Source of the DNA: UBA9926 sp023261215
GTDB taxonomy: Bacteria > Pseudomonadota > Gammaproteobacteria > Pseudomonadales > Azotimanducaceae
NCBI GenBank assembly: GCA_038136035.1
Contig: JAYPYV010000013.1
Span: 1 to 64,000, forward strand
DNA length: 64,000 nt
Direction of reading: 5' to 3'
This document shows positions 58,780-64,000 of the stretch, in pieces. A program made the translations under genes and the position numbers. The stretch's first letter is position 1. Each line of letters begins with the position of its first letter. The notes beneath the pieces are model-generated. The model did not search any database. It had not been told where the DNA came from and was given only the letters and a program-made list of their open reading frames with translations.

Positions 58780-59949
58780 TCAGCTCAGATATTTCAGTCC
58801 AGTCGCGCAGTTGAACAAGACGACACGAGACGCTGGCTCGATGAGTCCCAGGTGCTGGGCTTTTTGCAAAGCCGCTGCCGTTGCGGCGCCCTCTGGGCAC
58901 ATGAGAAACCCCGTCCGTCGCGCGATTCGATCGCGCGCCTCGATGATGGCGGGATCGCTCACCGAAATCGCGAAGCCTGCACTTTCACGAACGGCATCAA
59001 GGACTAAAAAATCGCCGATGGCTTTCGGAACACGAATACCTGCGGCAACCGTTCGAGCGTTCTCCCAGGTTTCAGCGTGTTTTTGATGTTGTTCAAAGGC
59101 ATTGACCAGCGGCGCACAACCTTCAGCCTGAACGCAAATCATTTTAGGTAACTCGCCTTCGATCCAGCCCAGCGCCTGGAGCTCTTTGAAGGCCTTCCAC
59201 ATGCCAATGAGGCCGGTGCCGCCGCCCGTCGGGTAAAAAATATAATCAGGGAGTTGCCAATTAAATTGCTCGGCAAGCTCGATGCCCATGGTCTTCTTGC
59301 CTTCAATCCGATAGGGCTCCTTCAGCGTTGAAGTGTCGAACCAACCCTCGCTTCGGCATCGAGCTTGGACTTCCTTGCCGCAGTCGTGGATCAATCCTGG
59401 ATGAAGATGCACTTCAGCGCCGTAGTGACGCATTTCTTCGATATTGATGGCCGGCGTATCCGAAGGGCAGTAACAGAGAACCTCCATGCCGGCTTTCGCG
59501 CCATAAGCTGCGAGCGCAGCGCCCGCGTTCCCATTCGTCGGCATCGCCATGCGAGTGACACCAAGGGCACGGGCCATGGTCACAGCCATCGCAACCCCTC
59601 TGGCTTTAAACGAACCCGTAGGCAGTAGGCCTTCGTCCTTGATCCAAACGTGCTGAGGCGCATCCAGGCTTGAGTGCGCATCAATCGAAATCAGGGGTGT
59701 GAGTATTTCTCCAAGTGTCACTGCCTCCGCGCTGTCGCCTGGAGGCAGTAGCCTTCCGTATTGCCAGAAACCCGGTGCCGTCAGCTTGAAATTGTCCCTT
59801 GTAAGGCATGCGCCCAAGCCGTCTAGATCGTACTGGACAAGGAGGGGATGGCCCGATGTGGAGAGGTTGTACAGCTGGTCCGCCGCATACGTCGTGCCGG
59901 AATCACTGCATTCGAGATGGGAAACAAACGAATTGAATAGGGCTGACAT
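58780..59949 (-). CDS. Threonine-synthase-like PLP enzyme
   Basis: PLP fold-type II enzyme of 389 aa. Seen: WIKDEGLLPTGSFKARG with Lys115 as Schiff-base residue, MAMPTNGNAGAALAAYGAKAG (substrate carboxylate loop), FYPTGGGTGLIGMWKAF (phosphate-binding glycine loop) and the end PEGAATAAALQKA with VLFNCATGLKYL. Architecture and residues agree with threonine synthase and related cysteate synthase or dehydratases. The lack of hom or thrB neighbours leaves the substrate open. It is 59 bases after an amidase gene on the same strand, so an amino acid freed by the amidase could be used, as inference. Confidence 0.9.
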   Translation of the reverse strand: MSALFNSFVSHLECSDSGTTYAADQLYNLSTSGHPLLVQYDLDGLGACLTRDNFKLTAPGFWQYGRLLPPGDSAEAVTLGEILTPLISIDAHSSLDAPQHVWIKDEGLLPTGSFKARGVAMAVTMARALGVTRMAMPTNGNAGAALAAYGAKAGMEVLCYCPSDTPAINIEEMRHYGAEVHLHPGLIHDCGKEVQARCRSEGWFDTSTLKEPYRIEGKKTMGIELAEQFNWQLPDYIFYPTGGGTGLIGMWKAFKELQALGWIEGELPKMICVQAEGCAPLVNAFEQHQKHAETWENARTVAAGIRVPKAIGDFLVLDAVRESAGFAISVSDPAIIEARDRIARRTGFLMCPEGAATAAALQKAQHLGLIEPASRVVLFNCATGLKYLS

Positions 59950-60008
59950 GAGAGTCTCACTGGGTGTTGATGGCTAGTCTCAATAAGCTGAGCACAATAA
60001 TCACAATG

Positions 60009-61433
60009 CTATGGGCTCACTAGGCGTGGCACAATCATTCGCGCGGAGATCTGCGCTTCAAGCAGTTTAGAAAACTGTAAGAGGCGAAGGTCTTGTCCCC
60101 AAGGGGCAACGATTTGAAGGCCCACCGGCAAGCCTTGGTCGCTGAACGTGAGTGGAATTGAAATGGCTGGCGTTCCAAGTGCCGAGACCATGTAGCACGA
60201 TTTCATCCAGCTGATGTAGGTTGTCATCGGCTCGCCCTGAATGGTCTTGACCCAAGGTTCGTTGACATCGAACGGCAGCACTTGGACCACGGGCAAGACG
60301 AGAAAATCGAAATCCGCAAAAAAAGCGGCGCAACGTTGACCCAAGGCATTTCGTTTTGCGGTTGCGTCCATCAGGTCTGCCTTGGTGAGTCCCGCACCCT
60401 CGGCAGCGTTCCACTTGACTGTGTCCTTATACATGTCGGGCTGGTGTTCGATGCCGGGACCGTGACGGCTGTGGAAGCTCAAGGCGCGAAGTACCTCGAA
60501 CGTGCGGTCGGCGCCAGAGAAGTCAAGGCACGTGCGCTCAACGCTGCAACCCACGGCTTCTAAAAGGGCACCCGCGGTTTCCGTTGCCCTCACAACGTCA
60601 GGCTCAATTGGAATCTGACCATTGAAGTCAGGGCTGAAGGCCACCCTAACACCTTCATGTGCGAGCTCATCCAGCGGCCAAAACTGGGCGCCTGATTGGT
60701 GGATCGAAAGCGGGGAGGCGGGGTCGGGTCCCGCCATGGCGGAAAGTAACAGCGCGCAATCATCAACCGTTCTTGCCATTGGCCCAGTGATCGAAAGATC
60801 ATTCCACAGCGCCTCGGTGGGCAAGTTAGACACTCTCCCAGGTGAGGTTCGAAAGCCGACGACATTGCAAAAGCTCGCCGGGTTTCTGAGGGAACCCCCA
60901 AGATCACTGCCATCGCACAAGGGCACAAGACGCGCCGCGAGGGCGGCGGCCGCGCCTCCTGAGCTACCGCCACACGTTTTGGTGGGGTCAAAGGGATTCG
61001 TAGTCGCGCCAAACACGTCGTTGAATGTCTGAGAGCCTGCACCCCACTCTGGCGTATTGGTCTTGCCCATGGTGATTGCGCCCGCTGCACGCAGTCGTTT
61101 GACCACAGCGGAGTCCTGGTCGGGAATAAAATCTTTGTAGAGTTTTGAGCCGAAGGTGGTCCGCATCCCCTTGGTCAGGGTGAGGTCTTTATGCGCCACG
61201 GGTAACCCGGCAAGGGGTCCCAGGGGCTGGCCTGCTTTTCGACGCTGATCGATGACGCTTGCTTGCTGTAGCGCGCCTTCAGGATCCAGGGTCACAATCG
61301 CATTGATGACTGGGTTGAATCGTTCAATCTGCTCGAGATGCGCCTCGATCAGTGCGACGGCTGAGATGCTGCCTTGGTCCAGCTCGATTTTTTGCTCGCA
61401 GGCTGAGAGGTAACAAAGTTCGGTGCGGGACAT
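60009..61433 (-). CDS. Amidase (amidase signature family)
   Basis: Ser-Ser-Lys hydrolase of 474 aa. Seen: PVAHKDLTLTKGMRTTFGS (Lys82), KTCGGSSGGAAAALAA (the bridging Ser at 157/158) and LCDGSDLGGSLRNPASFCNVVG with nucleophile Ser181: the full triad of the family. Relatives range from GatA to 6-aminohexanoate-cyclic-dimer hydrolase and fatty-acid amide hydrolase; no GatB or GatC follows, so a free catabolic amidase is likely. ATG 61433 begins the domain; the frame to 61565 is rejected because it runs across the divergent CoA-transferase start. Confidence 0.92.
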   Translation of the reverse strand: MSRTELCYLSACEQKIELDQGSISAVALIEAHLEQIERFNPVINAIVTLDPEGALQQASVIDQRRKAGQPLGPLAGLPVAHKDLTLTKGMRTTFGSKLYKDFIPDQDSAVVKRLRAAGAITMGKTNTPEWGAGSQTFNDVFGATTNPFDPTKTCGGSSGGAAAALAARLVPLCDGSDLGGSLRNPASFCNVVGFRTSPGRVSNLPTEALWNDLSITGPMARTVDDCALLLSAMAGPDPASPLSIHQSGAQFWPLDELAHEGVRVAFSPDFNGQIPIEPDVVRATETAGALLEAVGCSVERTCLDFSGADRTFEVLRALSFHSRHGPGIEHQPDMYKDTVKWNAAEGAGLTKADLMDATAKRNALGQRCAAFFADFDFLVLPVVQVLPFDVNEPWVKTIQGEPMTTYISWMKSCYMVSALGTPAISIPLTFSDQGLPVGLQIVAPWGQDLRLLQFSKLLEAQISARMIVPRLVSP

Positions 61434-61550
61434 AAGGCAATCGATAGACGAAGGAAGGCTGATGATACCGGTTGTCAGTCTTGGAGTGGATGGGTGTTGC
61501 GATGCCCGCCGCCAACATGCACTCTTGGCCATCGCACATGAGGACGCACG

Positions 61551-62774
61551 ATGGCTAAAAAACAAGGAATGGGCCCGTTGGCAGGGGTGAGAGTGCTTGA
61601 TCTCTCAGCCGTGGTATCTGGTCCGCTCACCGCGCGATTGCTAGCCGATTTTGGCGCAGACGTCATTAAAGTTGAGCGGCTTGAAGGCGATATTCAACGA
61701 AATGTGGGCTCTAAGCGACGGGGTTACTCTGGCTCTTTCCATATGCTCAATCGAGGCAAACGAAGCCTCGCGATTGATCTATCCCAGCCGGCGTCTCAAG
61801 CCGTGGTGCAGCGGATTGCACGTGATGTGGATATTGTGGTGCAGAATTTTCGGCCAGGCGTGGTCGAGCGACTGGGCGTGGATTACGAAACGCTGAGCAA
61901 GGCAAATCCTGGGTTGCTCTATCTCTCAATCAGCGGCTTTGGCCAGACGGGGCCAAGGGCCGGTGATCGAGCGTATGATCCGATCATTCAGGCGTTTTCG
62001 GGCATGGCGAATGTTCAGGGTCTCAAGCGAGGCGAAGGGCCTGAGCAAGTGAATCAGCTGATCCTTGATAAATTGACAGCCTATACCGGCGTCCAGGCGC
62101 TCTGTGCTGCGCTTTTCTGCCGAGAAAAAACGGGTCAGGGTCAACACATCGAGCTGTCGATGCTCGACACGGCGATCGCTTTTCTCTGGCCTGACGCGGG
62201 CGCGGACGACATTCTCCTTGGGGACGACATCGAGCATGCGCCCCCTGTCGGTGCTGCTGGCATGTTGGTGCCTCTCACCGATGGCTGGGCCGCACTCATG
62301 ACGTTGTCAGATCATGAGTTCCGAGGACTGTGCACGGCATTGGGCATGACCGCCCTTGCAAGTGATCCTCGGTTTAATCAATTGGCTTCTCGTCAAACCA
62401 ACCGTGCAGCCTATATCGAGGTTCTGAACGCGTCGATTGAACAAGCCACTCAGGGTATGTCGCTCAATGAATTCATGGGTGCGCTAGCTGAGCACGAGGT
62501 GCCTGTGAGTGCTGTTCAGATCCTGGGGGAGTTGCACTCAAATCCCCAGGTGATGTCACAGGAGATGTTCTACGAACGACACCACCCTGTCGCGGGTCGG
62601 ATGCGTGAAGTTCGAACCGCGGCGAGGTTTTCAGCCACCGATCCAGCACCACCCCGATTCGCGCCAAGTATTGGTGAGCACACGGCGCAACTGCTGGCTG
62701 AATTTGGCATGGTGGATCAAATCGACGCGCTCGCTGAAACCGGCGCGATCGATTTGCGGGAAGACGTCGTTTGA
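61551..62774 (+). CDS. CaiB/BaiF family class III CoA-transferase (second copy)
   Basis: Enzyme of 407 aa, same family as the protein at 50.7-51.9 kb but clearly diverged from it. Seen: GVRVLDLSAVVSGPLTARLLADFGADVIKVERLEGD, VQNFRPGVVERLGVDYE, ISGFGQTGPRAGDRAYDPIIQAFSG and HIELSMLDTAIAFLWPD with the catalytic Asp. The C-terminal domain includes APSIGEHTAQLLAEFG, the usual tail. GAGG precedes ATG 61551. It is divergent from the amidase across about 117 bases and converges with the dehydrogenase. Confidence 0.94.
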   Translation: MAKKQGMGPLAGVRVLDLSAVVSGPLTARLLADFGADVIKVERLEGDIQRNVGSKRRGYSGSFHMLNRGKRSLAIDLSQPASQAVVQRIARDVDIVVQNFRPGVVERLGVDYETLSKANPGLLYLSISGFGQTGPRAGDRAYDPIIQAFSGMANVQGLKRGEGPEQVNQLILDKLTAYTGVQALCAALFCREKTGQGQHIELSMLDTAIAFLWPDAGADDILLGDDIEHAPPVGAAGMLVPLTDGWAALMTLSDHEFRGLCTALGMTALASDPRFNQLASRQTNRAAYIEVLNASIEQATQGMSLNEFMGALAEHEVPVSAVQILGELHSNPQVMSQEMFYERHHPVAGRMREVRTAARFSATDPAPPRFAPSIGEHTAQLLAEFGMVDQIDALAETGAIDLREDVV

Positions 62775-62853
62775 GCTGAGACCGGCGGCGGATCGGGTTC
62801 CCAAGGTTTATCCGGGGGGTCTCATTTGGGTCTCGCGGTCGATCGCTGACTCG

Positions 62854-63855
62854 TTAAAGTGCCTGAATCAAGGCCTCGGTATAGGCCCGTGTCCCATGGT
62901 GACCGCCAAGGTCGGGCGTTTTGATTTCGCCAATGCTGAGGGTTCGCTCGATGGCGCGTCGGATGCGCTCGGCATCCTCCTTCAAATTCAGATGATCCAA
63001 CATCATGGCGGAAGCAAGAAGGATCGCCGTCGGGTTGGCTTTGTCTTGACCCGCAATGTCGGGCGCGCTCCCATGGACCGCTTCGAAAATCGCATGGCTC
63101 TGGCCGAGATTAGCGCCAGGGGCCAGGCCCAGCCCGCCGATGAGACCGGAGCACAGGTCACTCAAAATATCGCCAAATAAGTTGGTGGTCACCAGAACAT
63201 CAAAACGTTCTGGGTTCATGACCAGTTGCATCGCGCAATTGTCGACGATCATTTCCTCAAATTCGATGGAGGGGTAACGGCTCGCAACCTCCCGTCCGAC
63301 GGTTAAGAAGAGCCCTGAAGTGCTCTTCATAATGTTGGCCTTATGCACCAAAGTGACCTTGTTTCGGCCTAGATGCAAAGCCGTTTTAAACGCGTGATCG
63401 ACGATTCTCTCTGAGCCCTGACGTGTGACGATACTCTGCAATTCCGCGGTTTCACCATCATCCGAGACTCGGTGGCCAACACCTGAATACAGACCTTCGA
63501 GGTTCTCCCGGATAACGATGAGATCGATATCCGTGTAGCGAGCCTTGGTCCCTGGGAGCGAGAGCACGGGTCTGACATTGGCAAAGAGTTTGAAATGCTG
63601 TCTGAGGGACACGTTGACGGAGCTGAAACCGCGCCCAATGGGGGTGGTGATGGGACCTTTGAGTGTGGCATCGCTCGCCTCGATCTGAGCGAGGGTCTCC
63701 GGTGGTATGAGATCAAGGCCATCGGCGAGCGCCGGGCCGCCTGCCTTGGCCTCAGTGATCTTGAGTTTGATATCGAGGGCGGAAAAAACAGCGTGAACGG
63801 CACTGACAATTTCGGGTCCGATACCATCACCCGGGATGAGCGTGATTGACTGCAT
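62854..63855 (-). CDS. NAD-isocitrate-dehydrogenase-like enzyme (IDH/IPMDH family)
   Basis: Protein of 333 aa of the isocitrate/isopropylmalate dehydrogenase family. Seen: ITLIPGDGIGPEI, SSVNVSLRQHFKLFANVRPV (substrate loop of the isocitrate type, Ser and Asn), IVIRENLEGLYSGVGH, the metal-binding DILSDLCSGLIGGLGLAPGANLG, and the cofactor region FEAVHGSAPDIAG. The loop sequence favours isocitrate over isopropylmalate. The length matches the short NAD-linked group (about 335 aa) rather than the 415-aa E. coli enzyme. It should oxidise isocitrate to 2-oxoglutarate, with NAD by length class. ATG 63855. Confidence 0.9.
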   Translation of the reverse strand: MQSITLIPGDGIGPEIVSAVHAVFSALDIKLKITEAKAGGPALADGLDLIPPETLAQIEASDATLKGPITTPIGRGFSSVNVSLRQHFKLFANVRPVLSLPGTKARYTDIDLIVIRENLEGLYSGVGHRVSDDGETAELQSIVTRQGSERIVDHAFKTALHLGRNKVTLVHKANIMKSTSGLFLTVGREVASRYPSIEFEEMIVDNCAMQLVMNPERFDVLVTTNLFGDILSDLCSGLIGGLGLAPGANLGQSHAIFEAVHGSAPDIAGQDKANPTAILLASAMMLDHLNLKEDAERIRRAIERTLSIGEIKTPDLGGHHGTRAYTEALIQAL

Positions 63856-63903
63856 AGCGGCACCCGCGAAAAAGGGCGCAGTCTAGTCTTGCTTGGTGAC
63901 GTG

Positions 63904-63919
63904 CGCAAATGAATTTGCG
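63904..63919. repeat. Short inverted repeat before the dehydrogenase
   Basis: CGCAAAT (63904-63910) and ATTTGCG (63913-63919) are exact complements around a GA spacer, in the 72-base gap between the last partial gene and the dehydrogenase. No T-tract follows on either strand. It could be an operator or an RNA hairpin. Confidence 0.4.
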
Positions 63920-63927
63920 ATGAAACG

Positions 63928-64000
63928 TCAGCCCTCGTTGGCGAGGACAGGGTGTAAAGCGCGCGCTCGTTCGTCGACAAACAGTCGGCCTGCCCTGGTC
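63928..64000 (-). CDS. C-terminal end of an unidentified protein
   Basis: Reading into the window from the right edge, one minus-strand frame stays open to a TGA at 63928-63930 and gives a protein-like tail TRAGRLFVDERARALHPVLAN followed by EG. The other two frames are less protein-like. Only 23 codons are present, too few to name a family. It would be the upstream neighbour of the dehydrogenase in the same direction. Confidence 0.4.
   Translation of the reverse strand, partial: TRAGRLFVDERARALHPVLANEG

Noticed and set aside
58559..59086. 175-codon plus-strand frame
   Set aside because: It runs through the 14-bp repeat and antisense to the well-supported threonine-synthase-like gene.
63369..63980. 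203-codon minus-strand frame overlapping the dehydrogenase
   Set aside because: Shadow frame, Ser/Arg/Pro-rich, on the same strand as the clearly coding dehydrogenase.

Overview
The window looks like a chromosomal scaffold piece from an aerobic, heterotrophic, probably marine gammaproteobacterium. The basis is a dense, moderately GC-rich gene set with three TonB-dependent receptors, RpoH, FeoAB, a BCCT transporter and a large stock of acyl-CoA, P450 and hydrolase genes. The genus cannot be named from the sequence. There are no rRNA or tRNA genes, CRISPR arrays, prophage genes or transposases that I can see. A run of exactly 100 Ns inside an octamer repeat (48077-48176) marks a scaffold gap, so the sequence is a draft assembly.

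Layout. 1-4.5 kb: end of a cytochrome P450, a VOC protein, a SnoaL-like protein, then a Ser/Thr kinase that converges on, and overlaps, a PP2C phosphatase. 4.5-11.2 kb (minus): TonB receptor, TPR-sulfotransferase, N-acyl-D-amino-acid deacylase-like amidohydrolase and the phosphatase. 11.3-17.4 kb: octamer repeat, BCCT transporter, crotonase, CYP153-type P450 and an FAD oxidoreductase. 17.4-22 kb (minus): a tightly packed six-gene unit (PTPS-III-like pterin enzyme, SDR, queuosine-precursor transporter, DUF924, TTC38-like, crotonase). 22-36.5 kb: mixed catabolic genes (SDRs, AtuA, crotonases, aldonolactone oxidase, acyl-CoA dehydrogenase plus phosphotransferase, hydratase and two DsbA-like proteins). 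36.6-41.7 kb: Fur-box feoAB, Ca2+/Na+ exchanger, amino-acid permease. 41.7-45 kb: dienoyl-CoA-isomerase-like crotonase and a BtuB receptor under a cobalamin riboswitch. 45-50.7 kb: lipase-like and dienelactone hydrolases, an MTH1-like Nudix enzyme, the octamer repeat with the gap, rpoH, a DUF169 protein and a Cys-rich small protein. 50.7-54.1 kb: CoA-transferase, acyl-CoA synthetase, GST. 54.3-55.3 kb: a TorF-family porin with a well-matched sigma-54 promoter and an upstream NtrC-like site. 55.3-58.4 kb (minus): a TPP-riboswitch operon for thiamine uptake. 58.8-64 kb: threonine-synthase-like enzyme, amidase, second CoA-transferase, NAD-isocitrate-dehydrogenase-like enzyme and the edge of one more gene.

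Taken together the genes suit a scavenger that imports cofactors rather than making all of them (B12, thiamine and queuosine precursor uptake) and degrades alkyl, terpenoid or other acyl chains: P450s oxidise, acyl-CoA ligase and CoA-transferases activate, and acyl-CoA dehydrogenase and crotonases process. The best regulatory signals are two riboswitches whose downstream sequence can hide the ribosome-binding site, the Fur box, and the sigma-54/NtrC arrangement. No clearly unprecedented multi-gene system stands out. The least explained assemblies are the receptor-sulfotransferase-deacylase-phosphatase string and the pterin/queuosine/TTC38 operon.
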